This document shows positions 1-8,774 of a stretch of 64,000 bases of DNA, one piece after another. The position numbers were made by a program, and so were the translations under genes. Below the pieces are notes generated by a model. It saw nothing but the letters and a program-made list of their open reading frames with translations, did no database searches and had not been told where the DNA came from. Within the stretch, counting starts at the first letter, position 1, and the number at the start of each line of letters is the position of its first letter. Location: NCBI GenBank assembly GCA_964406155.1, contig CAYOQR010000007.1, positions 61,486-125,485 of the forward strand, in the 5' to 3' direction. The DNA comes from Dongia_B sp964406155 (GTDB taxonomy: Bacteria > Pseudomonadota > Alphaproteobacteria > Dongiales > Dongiaceae).

Positions 1-663
1 GATGAGATCGGTAAAGCCGATGATGGCATTGAGGGGCGAGCGCAATTCATGCGCCATCGCGGCGATGAACAGCGATTTCTGCTGGAACAGGCGCTCCGCC
101 GTTGCCTGGGCATGTTGGCTTTCCGAGGTAAGCTGAGCCAGCTCCCCCATCTGACGCACCGCTTGCGCCCGGGCCCGGCATAGTTCCAGGCTGTCGACGG
201 CCATGCCGGCGAGATCGCATAACAGATCCAGTTCGGCAGGCATCGGATCGCGCGGCACCTGATCGATCACGCGAAGCGTCCCCAGGCAATCGCCCGAGGG
301 TGAGATCAGCGGCGCGGCGGCATAGAAGCGGATATGCGGATATCCCATCACCAACGGATGACGGGCGAAGCGCGCATCCCGCGACGCGTCATTCACGACC
401 AACGGTTCGGCATCATTGGCCGTCAGTCCTTGGAAAGCGATCCTATCGGCAATTCCGCTGATATCCAGGCCGGCCTCCGCCTGGATCCAAAGCCGGTCGA
501 CACCCATCATGGAAAGCGCCGCAACCGGAACCGCGAGAGTTGCAGCCGCAATCCGCACGGATCGGTTCAACGCATCTTCCGCCGCCGCGTCCAGAATGCC
601 CTGGTCCAGCGGCACGGCGCGGCGTGGCTCCTCGCTAGACGTCTTGTCGAGCATCTGATCCAT
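1..663 (-). CDS. Sensor histidine kinase, N-terminal part (GAF + HisKA), cut by window edge
   Basis: This gene runs off the left edge, so only its first 221 codons are present. The open frame begins at ATG 663 (a second ATG lies at 654), just after an in-frame stop. Residues about 20-165 look like a GAF-type sensory domain, with a typical stretch ending GTLRVIDQVPRDP. A short helical linker follows, then the H-box of a HisKA dimerisation domain, AMAHELRSPLNAIIGF, with the phospho-accepting His at about residue 205. No transmembrane segment is visible, so the sensor part is probably cytoplasmic. The catalytic ATPase domain must lie beyond the window. It is divergent from the exporter at 1122, with 458 bases between them. 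The signal sensed cannot be told. The kinase assignment is firm; the response-regulator partner is not visible. Confidence 0.85.
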   Translation of the reverse strand, partial: MDQMLDKTSSEEPRRAVPLDQGILDAAAEDALNRSVRIAAATLAVPVAALSMMGVDRLWIQAEAGLDISGIADRIAFQGLTANDAEPLVVNDASRDARFARHPLVMGYPHIRFYAAAPLISPSGDCLGTLRVIDQVPRDPMPAELDLLCDLAGMAVDSLELCRARAQAVRQMGELAQLTSESQHAQATAERLFQQKSLFIAAMAHELRSPLNAIIGFTDLI

Positions 664-1121
664 TACTGGCAGGCATCCAATTGTGGCGGTTCAATTTCTG
701 GCAGCGCAGGTTGCCGCGACGTCATTGTCGGTGGCGTCCCGCACCACGCGGCAAGTCATGGCGGGACGATGCGGCATTTAATCCCCTTGCCGTTTCCCGG
801 CCCTCGTCACCAGTGATGCCAGCCTGCCTGCATAAAATTGCCATTGCGTTAATAAGTTAGCATTTGTGACGAAGCGCCGCGGCGAAAGCCGGCAAAGCGT
901 TCTGCCTGCCTGGCAACAGAGCCATGCAGGATCAACGGCTTGACCCTCTACCAAGCAACCGTTTAGGAGTCGGGGCCGAGACATTTCGTCCTCGACTTCC
1001 GTGAGAAAGGCCTGCGGCAGGTTCGCATGCGCCAATCGGTCGACACAGCCTCGCCCGATGCATCTCACCCGCATTCCGCACAACGCCTCCGACAGTCAGC
1101 TTACAAACGAGTAGCCAGACG
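664..1121. other. Intergenic region between kinase and exporter
   Basis: These 458 bases hold no convincing gene. The short open frames inside have no ribosome binding site or family resemblance. A weak sigma70-like element is present on the plus strand: TTGACC at 940-945, then 17 bases, then TTAGGA at 963-968. It could serve the exporter gene but would leave a leader of about 150 bases. A more AT-rich patch lies around 831-870. Confidence 0.3.
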
Positions 1122-2615
1122 ATGACCGCCACGCCCCTCAAACTCAGCCCGTCGGAAGTCCATAAGGTGATTCTCGGCGCGATGATCGCCCTGTTCCTCG
1201 CCGCCCTGGATCAGACCATCGTCGCCACCGCCTTGCCGTCGATCGGCGGAGATCTCGGCGACTTCCATCTGATGTCCTGGATCGTGACCGCCTATCTGCT
1301 GACGGCCACCGCCGCAACGCCGATCCTCGGCAAGCTCAGCGATCTCCATGGCCGGCGCCCGGTGATGCGGGCCAGCATTATCATCTTCCTCGCGGGCTCG
1401 GTGCTCTGTGCCCTCTCGAAATCGATGGTGGTACTGATCCTCGCCCGGGCCTTGCAAGGCTTCGGCGGCGGCGGTCTCATCACCCTCGCTCAAACAGTCG
1501 TCGCCGATGTCGTCTCCCCCCGCGAACGTGGCCGTTACGGCGCCTATTTCGCCGGGGTCTGGGCCGGTTCTTCATTGCTCGGTCCCATTCTCGGTGGCCT
1601 TCTCACGCAATATGCCAGTTGGCATTGGATCTTCTGGATCAACCTGCCGATCGGCCTCGCCGCCGTGGTCATCACCGACCGCATCCTGCAGCGGATCACC
1701 CGGCATGGATCGGCCAAGCGCATCGATTATCCGAGCGTCATCCTCTTTGCCTGCAGCAGCACATCGCTTCTGCTGGCCCTGTCCTGGGGCGGCACCGAGT
1801 TTTCCTGGCTGTCCTGGCCGATCGGTGCGGCCCTGCTGGTCTTCGCCGTCACCGGCGTCATTTTTGCCCGACGCCAGTTGCGTCTGGACGAGCCGATCAT
1901 GCCGCCCCGGTTTTTCGGCGACAGCGTCGTCGCTCCGGTCCTGATGTCGATCTTCCTGGTCTTCGGCGCCTATCTGACCTTGACCGTCCTCACGCCGACT
2001 TACCTGCAACTGGTCCTGCAGCGCCAGGCCAGCGAGGTTGGCTTGATGATGATCCCGCTCATGCTCTCCTCAACGGCCGGCGCCGCGTTCTCCGGGCGCT
2101 ATATCTCGCATACCGGCAGCTATAAGCTGCCGACCCTGATCGGGCTGCCCTTGGCGGTCCTTTGCCTCGTCGCACTTGGCTGTCTCACCGATCGATCGAT
2201 GCCGCTCGTCACCGCCGGACTGCTGATGCTGATCGGCCTCGGCATCGGGCCGATCTTTCCGATCGCCAATGTGGCGGCGCAGAATGCCGTCGGCCGCCGC
2301 GATCTCGGCGTGGTCAGCGGCGCCATCGGCTTCGCCCGGGCCCTGGGCGGTGCCATCGCCACGGCGGCGGGCTCCGCTCTGGTGCTGGGTCTCGTCCTGC
2401 ATAACCTGCCGATCGGCGGCGAAGTGAACGGATTGACCGACCTCATGCGCCGCAGCCTGAGCGTGCCGGAGCGCCAGGACGTCGCCCATGCCTTTTCGAT
2501 CTTCTATTTCTGCGTTGCCGGCATCCTCGCCATCGGCTGGGCGGTTTTCGCCCGCATCGAGCACCGTCCCCTGCATGACGGCCGCGATGTGCAGCCGACC
2601 CAGGAGATCGCCTGA
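1122..2615 (+). CDS. MFS multidrug exporter, DHA2 (EmrB/QacA) family
   Basis: A 497-residue integral membrane protein of the 14-helix drug:H+ antiporter family (DHA2). The first helix carries the family hallmark LDQTIVATALPSIGGDL near residues 29-45. The conserved loop between helices 2 and 3 reads GKLSDLHGRRPV. The antiporter motif C region is recognisable as GSSLLGPILGGLL near residue 155. The length is usual for the family. It should export a hydrophobic drug or metabolite across the inner membrane in exchange for protons. No membrane-fusion partner gene is adjacent, unlike emrAB. It stands alone, divergent from the kinase fragment, and ends at a strong bidirectional hairpin. The substrate is unknown. 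Confidence 0.88.
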   Translation: MTATPLKLSPSEVHKVILGAMIALFLAALDQTIVATALPSIGGDLGDFHLMSWIVTAYLLTATAATPILGKLSDLHGRRPVMRASIIIFLAGSVLCALSKSMVVLILARALQGFGGGGLITLAQTVVADVVSPRERGRYGAYFAGVWAGSSLLGPILGGLLTQYASWHWIFWINLPIGLAAVVITDRILQRITRHGSAKRIDYPSVILFACSSTSLLLALSWGGTEFSWLSWPIGAALLVFAVTGVIFARRQLRLDEPIMPPRFFGDSVVAPVLMSIFLVFGAYLTLTVLTPTYLQLVLQRQASEVGLMMIPLMLSSTAGAAFSGRYISHTGSYKLPTLIGLPLAVLCLVALGCLTDRSMPLVTAGLLMLIGLGIGPIFPIANVAAQNAVGRRDLGVVSGAIGFARALGGAIATAAGSALVLGLVLHNLPIGGEVNGLTDLMRRSLSVPERQDVAHAFSIFYFCVAGILAIGWAVFARIEHRPLHDGRDVQPTQEIA

Positions 2616-2641
2616 CGGCAAGTCACAGGCGGCAAGACGAA

Positions 2642-2673
2642 AAAGGGCACGATGCGCAGGCATCGTGCCCTTT
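2642..2673. terminator. Bidirectional terminator hairpin
   Basis: A perfect 14-bp stem (2642-2655 with 2660-2673) and a 4-base loop sit between two convergent genes. An A-run lies on one side and TTTCATTTT on the other, so it can work as a rho-independent terminator in both directions. Confidence 0.8.
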
Positions 2674-2695
2674 CATTTTAAAGCGATGAAGAAGA

Positions 2696-3778
2696 TCAGC
2701 CGCCGGCTTTCACTTCCTCGAACATCTTCGTGATCTTCTCATTATTGCGGATCGGCCGGGTGAAGACGGTGGTCTTCAGCATCGTGTCGGGGTCGGATGG
2801 CAGTTGCAATTCCTTCAGCTTCGCCTCGCCCTCGGCCTTCATCGCATCGCTGTTCGAGGAACCGTAGCCGTAATTCTCGATCAGCGCCTTGCCCGATGCT
2901 TCTTCCAGGCGGGCATTGATGAAGTCATAGGCGAGGTCGGCATGCGGCGTCCCCTTCATCATGACGAAGCCGCAAACCCAGGTCAGCATGCCCTCCTTGG
3001 GATGCATGAACTCGACCGGGACACCCTGTTTCTTCAGGCTGACCGCCGACGCATTCCAGGTCATGGCAGCAACCAGTTCGCCGGAAGCCAGGGCCTGTTC
3101 GATCGAGGTCATGTCTGTCGTATACATCTTCAGGAGCGGCCGCTGCTCCTGTAGTTTCTTGCGGGTCGCCTCGATCTGCGTGTCATCCATGTTGAACGGA
3201 TCGAAACCAGCCAGCAGGCCGGCGACCATGGGCGTATCATGCACCGCGTCGATGGTGGCGAGCTTGCCCTTATAGGCAGGATCCCACAGCAGCTTCCAGC
3301 TCTGCTCCGGATTCTTCAGGAGATCCGTCCGATAGGTGATGGAGGTATTGCCCCAATCCCAGGGCACCATCCAGGTTTTGTCACCGTCGGCGAGCCCCGG
3401 CAGGTCGCGCAGGACCGGCGATATCTTCTCCCAGTTCTTCAGCCGCTTGGTGTCGATCGGCTCGATCAGGCCGGCCTCCTTCCAGCGTTCGACCTTGTCG
3501 TAGCAGGGATGGGCGAGGTCAGGCTTGAATCCGGCCTTCACCTTGGTGAAAGCCTCGTCGTCATCGCCGAAGAGGGCAATATCCACCGATCCCGGATGAG
3601 CCGCCTCGAAGGATTTATGGAAATCCGGCAGCTCATAGCCGCTCCAGGTGAAATAGGAAAGCTTCTCGCCGGCGACGGCATGGCCGTTCCAGGCCAATGC
3701 CACCGCACCGATGGCGGCCAAAGCCGCACCGATCAGCAGCCGGCGGCGTGGCGCGGATTTCATACTGGTTTGCTTCAT
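2696..3778 (-). CDS. Periplasmic solute-binding protein, PotD/PotF-like (set A)
   Basis: A 360-residue ABC substrate-binding protein with an N-terminal signal peptide (RRR followed by a hydrophobic stretch, likely cleavage after AVA near residue 36). The start at 3778 is preferred over an upstream in-frame ATG at 3808 because GGGAGGAAC lies just before it. The fold family is that of spermidine/putrescine-binding proteins: WSGY near the mature N-terminus corresponds to the ligand Trp-x-x-Tyr of PotD. By eye, however, the PotD Ser-x-Tyr ligand segment is not kept. The position of the amine-binding Trp-x-Asp reads TWVCGF, so the acidic residue is missing. The ligand is therefore probably not a classical polyamine. 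It follows two permease genes on the same strand with an 86-base gap, and no ATPase gene is linked. Confidence 0.85.
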   Translation of the reverse strand: MKQTSMKSAPRRRLLIGAALAAIGAVALAWNGHAVAGEKLSYFTWSGYELPDFHKSFEAAHPGSVDIALFGDDDEAFTKVKAGFKPDLAHPCYDKVERWKEAGLIEPIDTKRLKNWEKISPVLRDLPGLADGDKTWMVPWDWGNTSITYRTDLLKNPEQSWKLLWDPAYKGKLATIDAVHDTPMVAGLLAGFDPFNMDDTQIEATRKKLQEQRPLLKMYTTDMTSIEQALASGELVAAMTWNASAVSLKKQGVPVEFMHPKEGMLTWVCGFVMMKGTPHADLAYDFINARLEEASGKALIENYGYGSSNSDAMKAEGEAKLKELQLPSDPDTMLKTTVFTRPIRNNEKITKMFEEVKAGG

Positions 3779-3864
3779 GGGTTCCTCCCGATTGTTATGG
3801 CGGTCCACTTGTCGATCATTGCGCCGGCTCCCGCCCTGCCGGCTCGTTCAGTTGTCCCGCCGCG

Positions 3865-4725
3865 TCAGGTCGTGCCACGCCGCCGGAGCAATTCGCTGAT
3901 GACGATCAGGAACAGCGAGCCCACCAGCATGCAGGAGCCCAGCGCCAGAATTTCCGGCAGCCGGCTGGGAAAGCGCAATTGCCCCCAGATATAAAGCGGC
4001 AGGGTCACATCCGTGCCCGACAGGAAGAAGGCGATGACGAACTCATCGATCGAAGTCGTGAAACAGAGAATGATCGAGGCGGCGATCGCCGAAGCCGAGA
4101 GCGGCAAGGTGATCTTCAGGAACGTGCCGATCTCATTGGCGCCGAGATCCAGCGCCGCTTCTTCCAGCGTGCGATCGAGCGAGACGAAGCGGCTCATCAT
4201 GATCGAGAGGCTGAGTGGCGTGCAGAAGACAACATGCCCCAGGGTGATCGCTGTCAGCGAATTGTCGAAACCGACCATGCGCAGAAGCACCAGCAGGGCG
4301 ATGCCCATGATGATGGATGGCATGAGCAACGGCATCATGCTGAGAGCCGTCAGCGCCTTGCCACCCGGCCAGCGATGGCGCACCAGGGCGAAGCCGCCGA
4401 GAATGCCGATCGTGGTAGCGATCAGGGAAGCAGCCGTCGCGACCTTCAGACTGTTGCCGGCCGCCGCCAGCAGGGCGTCATTGCGGCCGAGCGCCAGATA
4501 CCAGTCGAAGGTCCAGTCCTTCAGCGGAAAGGCGACATGGATGCCGGAATTGAAGCTGAAGAGCAGAATGAAGGCCGACGGCAGATAGAGGATCACGGCG
4601 AAGAGTGCCGTATATCCCCAGAGCCAGTGCTGCTGCAGTCGACGCAGGGCATGGCGCAGGGGGCGCCGGGCCGAAACATGGGCGGATATCGACGACGTCG
4701 CCGGCAAGGGACGGTCCATCGTCAT
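3865..4725 (-). CDS. ABC permease, PotC-like (set A)
   Basis: A 286-residue inner-membrane permease with about six transmembrane helices. The cytoplasmic loop has the EAA motif, here EEAALDLGANEIGTFLKITLP, with the conserved glycine that contacts the ATPase. The TSIDEFVIAFFLSG segment near residue 220 is typical of PotC-type subunits. Its start overlaps the stop of the upstream permease as ATGA (4722-4725), which indicates translational coupling. With its partner it should form the channel for the solute-binding protein at 2696. The substrate is uncertain because that binding protein lacks a key amine ligand. Confidence 0.87.
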   Translation of the reverse strand: MTMDRPLPATSSISAHVSARRPLRHALRRLQQHWLWGYTALFAVILYLPSAFILLFSFNSGIHVAFPLKDWTFDWYLALGRNDALLAAAGNSLKVATAASLIATTIGILGGFALVRHRWPGGKALTALSMMPLLMPSIIMGIALLVLLRMVGFDNSLTAITLGHVVFCTPLSLSIMMSRFVSLDRTLEEAALDLGANEIGTFLKITLPLSASAIAASIILCFTTSIDEFVIAFFLSGTDVTLPLYIWGQLRFPSRLPEILALGSCMLVGSLFLIVISELLRRRGTT

Positions 4726-5582
4726 TCGCTGTCCTGCCTGCGGCGCTGGCCGATCGAGAAGAGAATGAGCAACGGCAGGCCAACCGCCAGGATGGTCGCC
4801 ACCGACATGGCGGAGCCGGCGGGCCAGTCATTGCCCTTGCCGAAGGCGGATTGGATGAGATTGGCAACCATGACGCCCTCGGGGCCACCCACCAGGGTCG
4901 GCGTGATATAATCGCCAACCGTCGGCACGAAGATCAGCACCGCGGCCGAGATCACGCCCGGCGCCGAGAGCGGCAGGACGATCTTCAGAAAGACATTGCG
5001 CGGCAAGGCCCCGAGATCGGAGGCCGCTTCCAGCAAGTCACGCTCGATCCGATCCAGGGAGACATAGATCGGCAGGATGGCGAAAGCGAGATAAGCGTGG
5101 CTGAGCGCGATGATGACGGCCCCCGGATTATAGACCAGGAAGGCCAAGGGCTGATCGATCAGGCCGAGTCCAAGCAAGGCCGAGTTCAGCACGCCATTGA
5201 ATCCGAGAATGATCTTCCAGCCGAAGATCCGCAGCAGATAGCTGGTGAAGAAGGGCGCGGAGACCACCACCAGCAGGATGGTCTTCATCCGCCCCGCCTT
5301 GAAGGAAATGAAATAGGCAACCGGATAAGCAAGGACGATGGTGACCACCGTGACCAGACCGGAAATCACCAGCGACCGGCCGAGGACGCGCCAGAAAAGC
5401 GGCCGCACGACATTGTCCTCATAGGCAGACCAGGAAAACGCGGTGAAGAGCGCGCTGGGATCGGTGCGCTGAAAACTGAGAGCGAGAATCAGCCCCAAGG
5501 CGGCGAGCACCGTCAGGATCGCGCTGACCCCCAAGGGCGCCAACAGCAGATATTTGCCCCATCGGTGGCGTAGGCCGCGCAT
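4722..5582 (-). CDS. ABC permease, PotB-like (set A)
   Basis: A 286-residue inner-membrane permease. It has about six transmembrane segments and an EAA loop reading LLEAASDLGALPRNVFLKIVLP. The VPTVGDYITPTLVGG stretch near residue 225 is characteristic of PotB-type subunits. It is the first gene of the set: PotB-like, PotC-like, binding protein. No ATP-binding subunit precedes it. Instead a rho-independent terminator for the next upstream operon lies at 5760-5787, with 177 bases between hairpin and start. A minus-strand TTGACT at 5639-5644 could be the -35 box of its own promoter. It may borrow an ATPase made elsewhere, for example that at 5841-6932. Confidence 0.87.
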   Translation of the reverse strand: MRGLRHRWGKYLLLAPLGVSAILTVLAALGLILALSFQRTDPSALFTAFSWSAYEDNVVRPLFWRVLGRSLVISGLVTVVTIVLAYPVAYFISFKAGRMKTILLVVVSAPFFTSYLLRIFGWKIILGFNGVLNSALLGLGLIDQPLAFLVYNPGAVIIALSHAYLAFAILPIYVSLDRIERDLLEAASDLGALPRNVFLKIVLPLSAPGVISAAVLIFVPTVGDYITPTLVGGPEGVMVANLIQSAFGKGNDWPAGSAMSVATILAVGLPLLILFSIGQRRRQDSE

Positions 5583-5757
5583 GCTCCCCTGCTTACCCTT
5601 CCCCTGTTTTAGGTATTCTCATGCCGCAAATCTGAAACAGTCAATCTGGATTTTCAGTATTTTGATAAAACTGGCTTTCTGCTCGTGAGATGATGAAATC
5701 AACTCACCCATGTCGCTGATGGCGTGAGTGATCACGCGCAAGAAACCTGACGCATGA
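5583..5757 (-). promoter_or_regulatory. Probable promoter region of set A transporter
   Basis: This AT-richer gap separates the terminator of the upstream operon from the PotB-like gene. It holds TTGACT (minus strand, 5639-5644), a plausible -35 box, and an imperfect inverted repeat, ACTCACCCAT (5702-5711) against ATGGCGTGAGT (5719-5729), that could be an operator. No clear -10 box is seen. Confidence 0.35.
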
Positions 5758-5759
5758 AA

Positions 5760-5787
5760 AAGGCCGGCCTCATATGGGGCCGGCCTT
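5760..5787 (-). terminator. Rho-independent terminator of set B ABC operon
   Basis: AAGGCCGGCC (5760-5769) pairs with GGCCGGCCTT (5778-5787) around an 8-base loop. On the minus strand the stem is followed by a short T-run. It lies just after the stop of the ATPase gene at 5841. Confidence 0.8.
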
Positions 5788-5840
5788 CGGATTTCAGCAC
5801 TGCCTCAAGCCAGGCAGCCGGCAATTGAACGGCAGGCGCC

Positions 5841-6932
5841 TCAGGCCTCGGCCTTCTCCAGAACCAGCAGATCTTCCCGACCGAAACCGACCGAGACCGG
5901 AGCCCCCCGTTCCGGCAGGACCACGCCAGGATTATTGAAGGTATCCAGCAGCACCAGGCCATCGCCGAAGCGGACACGGATGCGGACCACGGAACCGAGG
6001 AACGCGACATCCTCGATATGCCCGGTCATCAGATTGCCGCTGCCGTTCAGGCCGCCAAGGCCATGAGCGGCATCGACCAGACGGACGGATTCCGGACGCA
6101 GGGCTACGGACCAGACATCGCCGGCCTGGGCCTCGGGAATGGACCCGGCCGTATGGACCTCGTGATCGTGGATCTGCAGACGACCCGCCTGGGCATCCAG
6201 TACCTTCGCCTTCAGGAAGCTCAGCGTGCCGACGAAGGAAGCGACAAAGCGGGTTGCCGGGTTGTTGTAGATTTCCGACGGCGTCCCGATCTGCTCGACC
6301 CGCCCCTCATTCATGACCACGACGCGATCCGACATGGAGAGTGCTTCTTCCTGGTCATGGGTCACGAAGATCGTCGTGATTCCCAGCTTGCGCTGCAGCG
6401 CGCGAATCTCTTCACGCAGCGAAATACGGATCTTGGCATCGAGGGCCGAGAGCGGCTCGTCGAGCAGCAGGACCTTCGGCTTGCCGGCCAGGGCGCGTGC
6501 CAGGGCAACGCGCTGCTGCTGGCCGCCCGACAATTGATAGGGATAGCGGGAAGCGAGATGCGGCAGCTTGATCAGTTGCAGCATTTCCTGGACCCGCTGG
6601 GCGATTTCCGCCGCCGGCCATTTGGCGACCTTCATACCGAAGGCCACATTCTCCGCCACCGTCATGTTGGGGAACAGTGCATAGGCCTGGAACACCATGC
6701 CGACATTGCGCTGATTGGGGCGCAGATGCGTGACGTCCTTGCCGTCGATGCGGATGGCACCGGAAGTCGGGCTTTCAAACCCGGCCACGGTTCTCAGGAT
6801 CGTCGTCTTGCCGCAACCCGATGGGCCGAGGAAAGAGATGAACTCACCCTGCTCCACGGCAAGGTCGAATTGATGCACCACCGTCGCCTGGTCGAAGCTC
6901 TTGCGGACATTATCGATTTCTAGGAACGCCAT
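5841..6932 (-). CDS. ABC transporter ATPase, PotA-like (set B)
   Basis: A 363-residue ATP-binding subunit. Walker A is GPSGCGKTT near residue 36, the signature is LSGGQQQRVALARAL, Walker B is VLLLDEPLSALD, and the switch histidine is in FVTHDQEEA. The C-terminal third (about 240-360) is the TOBE-type regulatory domain found in polyamine, iron and sulfate importers. The ATG at 6932 has GAGAGGATAT upstream. It is the last gene of an operon read right to left (binding protein 9890, permease 8671, permease 7772, ATPase 6932) and is closed by the hairpin at 5760. It energises import by those permeases. It may also serve set A, which lacks an ATPase, though that is only inferred from proximity. Confidence 0.92.
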   Translation of the reverse strand: MAFLEIDNVRKSFDQATVVHQFDLAVEQGEFISFLGPSGCGKTTILRTVAGFESPTSGAIRIDGKDVTHLRPNQRNVGMVFQAYALFPNMTVAENVAFGMKVAKWPAAEIAQRVQEMLQLIKLPHLASRYPYQLSGGQQQRVALARALAGKPKVLLLDEPLSALDAKIRISLREEIRALQRKLGITTIFVTHDQEEALSMSDRVVVMNEGRVEQIGTPSEIYNNPATRFVASFVGTLSFLKAKVLDAQAGRLQIHDHEVHTAGSIPEAQAGDVWSVALRPESVRLVDAAHGLGGLNGSGNLMTGHIEDVAFLGSVVRIRVRFGDGLVLLDTFNNPGVVLPERGAPVSVGFGREDLLVLEKAEA

Positions 6933-6986
6933 TCCGATATCCTCTCAGGCAACACGCGCCAACTCAGCACATGCCGACAATACGGC

Positions 6987-7772
6987 TCAAGCCGCGTGCT
7001 TGGTCTGCTTCTGTCTGCCGAACACATTGATCAGACCCATACAGGCCCAGGTGACGACAAAGGCGATCACCGCCAGAGCCGAGGGCTCGTAAGCGCGGTT
7101 GGCCCCCACATTCTGCAGATAGGGACCGAAGGCCGGCCGGTTCAGCAGACTAGCCATGGTGAATTCGCCGATCACGATCGCGAAGGTCAGAAACGCACCG
7201 CTCAGAATCGCCGAGCGGATATTCGGCAAGATGATGCGGAACAAAATCGTCCCCATGCCGGCGCCGAGATTCTCCGCCGCTTCCGTCAAGGTTCGCACAT
7301 CCATCGCCCGCAGGCCGGTATCGACCGCCCGGTACATATAGGGAAGCGCCAGGGCGACATAGCTGAAGGTCAACAGCAGATCGGTGGTCCGTGCATTCGC
7401 CGTCATCGGCAGCCAGGACGAGCTGTTATAGAGCCGAAGATAGCCGAAGACGATGACGATGGCCGGGATCACCAGCGGCAACAGGGTAATGAATTCCACC
7501 ACCGGCCGCAGATGCGGCAGGCGCAGGCGGATCCAATAGGCCGTCGGTACCACGATCAGCACACCGACGATGATGGTCGCGATGGCCTGCAGCGTCGAAT
7601 AGGCGAAAGATTCCTGGAACCGCGCATCGCTGAAGACGGAGCGATAGGCATCGAAACTGTATTCGCCCCGCCGCATGCGCAGGGAGAACTCGAACGTCGC
7701 GATCAGCGGTATCAGGAAATAGAGCGTGCCGACCGTGATGGCGAGCCAGGCGCCCCATCTTGTCTGCTTCAT
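6987..7772 (-). CDS. ABC permease, PotC-like (set B)
   Basis: A 261-residue permease with about six membrane helices. Its EAA loop reads TEAAENLGAGMGTILFRIILP, followed by the FAIVIGEFTMASLL segment. ATG 7772 is preferred over an in-frame GTG at 7781. It has AAGG upstream and overlaps the stop of the preceding permease as ATGA, like other coupled pairs in this window. It forms the membrane channel with the 7769-8671 product. Confidence 0.87.
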   Translation of the reverse strand: MKQTRWGAWLAITVGTLYFLIPLIATFEFSLRMRRGEYSFDAYRSVFSDARFQESFAYSTLQAIATIIVGVLIVVPTAYWIRLRLPHLRPVVEFITLLPLVIPAIVIVFGYLRLYNSSSWLPMTANARTTDLLLTFSYVALALPYMYRAVDTGLRAMDVRTLTEAAENLGAGMGTILFRIILPNIRSAILSGAFLTFAIVIGEFTMASLLNRPAFGPYLQNVGANRAYEPSALAVIAFVVTWACMGLINVFGRQKQTKHAA

Positions 7773-8671
7773 CGCAGCCACCTTTCGCTGCGCTGACGCA
7801 GCCAGATATAGAAGCCGTTGGAGAGGCCCGTAATGACGATCATGCCCAGCGCCAGCGCATAACCCAGATTCTGGTTATGCAGCACGTCGCCCTGGATCTG
7901 GGCGTAGAGCTTGATGGTGATGATGTTGAGCGAACTGCCGGTCAGCGCATAGGCCGTGGCAATTGCGCCGAAAGCATTGGCGAAGAGCAGCAAGGTGGTG
8001 CCAAGAATGCTCGGCCAAAGAATCGGCAAGGCGACATAACGCCAATACTGGCTGGCATTGGCGCCGAGAATTTCCGATGCCTCACGCCATTCCCGCTTCA
8101 ACCCGTCCAGCGCCGGCGTGATGATCAGCACCATCAACGGGATCTGGAAATAGAGATAGGTCAGCGTCAGGCCCCAGAAACTCAGAAGATTGAAGCCGGC
8201 CGAATAGATGTTGAAATCGACGTACTTGTTCAGCAGGACCGTCACCAGCCCGAGCCGCCCCAAGGTTGCCAGGAAGGCGAAGGCCAGCGGCAGGCCGGCG
8301 AAATTCGAGGCGACACCGGAGAATGTCATCAGGGTCGGCCGAATCCATTGCGGCAGGCGCCCCAGCACCACGGCAAAGGCCAGGATGAAGCCGCCGAGCG
8401 CGCCGAAGATCGCCGAGGCGGCGCTGATCTTGATGCTGATCAGATAGGCGCTGAGGATCGACGGGTCGAACAGGTCGACGATGTTCTTGAAGGTGAAATG
8501 GCCGTCCGCATCCTGGAAGGCGCCGACGATCAAATACATGGTCGGCAGGACGAGGAAGAGCAGAGCAAACAGGAAGAACGGCGACACGCCGAGCCAGGCC
8601 CAGCCGGCCTGGCTGAGCTGCCATCCGGCGGCGCGCTGTTTGGCTGTGACGTTTTGCGTCGTATCAGTCAT
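7769..8671 (-). CDS. ABC permease, PotB-like (set B)
   Basis: A permease of 300 residues (308 if the start is ATG 8695). It has about six transmembrane helices and an EAA loop reading REASEILGANASQYWRYVALP. The ANAFGAIATAYALTG segment resembles permeases of the iron/phosphonate/polyamine branch. Neither start has a clear ribosome binding site. ATG 8695 sits directly at the foot of a long hairpin (8696-8749), which makes the internal ATG 8671 more credible. Lowered expression relative to the binding protein is expected from this arrangement. Confidence 0.85.
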   Translation of the reverse strand: MTDTTQNVTAKQRAAGWQLSQAGWAWLGVSPFFLFALLFLVLPTMYLIVGAFQDADGHFTFKNIVDLFDPSILSAYLISIKISAASAIFGALGGFILAFAVVLGRLPQWIRPTLMTFSGVASNFAGLPLAFAFLATLGRLGLVTVLLNKYVDFNIYSAGFNLLSFWGLTLTYLYFQIPLMVLIITPALDGLKREWREASEILGANASQYWRYVALPILWPSILGTTLLLFANAFGAIATAYALTGSSLNIITIKLYAQIQGDVLHNQNLGYALALGMIVITGLSNGFYIWLRQRSERWLR

Positions 8672-8695
8672 CTGAACCGGTTCGGTCAAAAGCAT

Positions 8696-8749
8696 CGAGG
8701 TTGCGCCGCTTTGCAGACCCGGAGGTCAGCAAAGCCTGGCGCAACCTCG
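8696..8749 (-). promoter_or_regulatory. Long intercistronic stem-loop between binding-protein and permease genes
   Basis: CGAGGTTGCGCC plus GCTTTGC (8696-8714) pairs with GCAAAGC, a 2-base bulge, and GGCGCAACCTCG (8729-8749). An inner GACC/GGTC stem closes a 4-base loop. No T-run follows on the minus strand. It fits an mRNA-stabilising or partially terminating element that raises binding-protein yield over permease, as known in malEFG-type operons. Confidence 0.7.
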
Positions 8750-8774
8750 CCTAAGATTTGGTGCGGAACCGTCC

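Noticed and set aside
778..1141. Small open frames of 69-101 codons on the minus strand
   Set aside because: They have no ribosome site, no domain and a composition like random GC-rich frames; one overlaps the start of the exporter gene.
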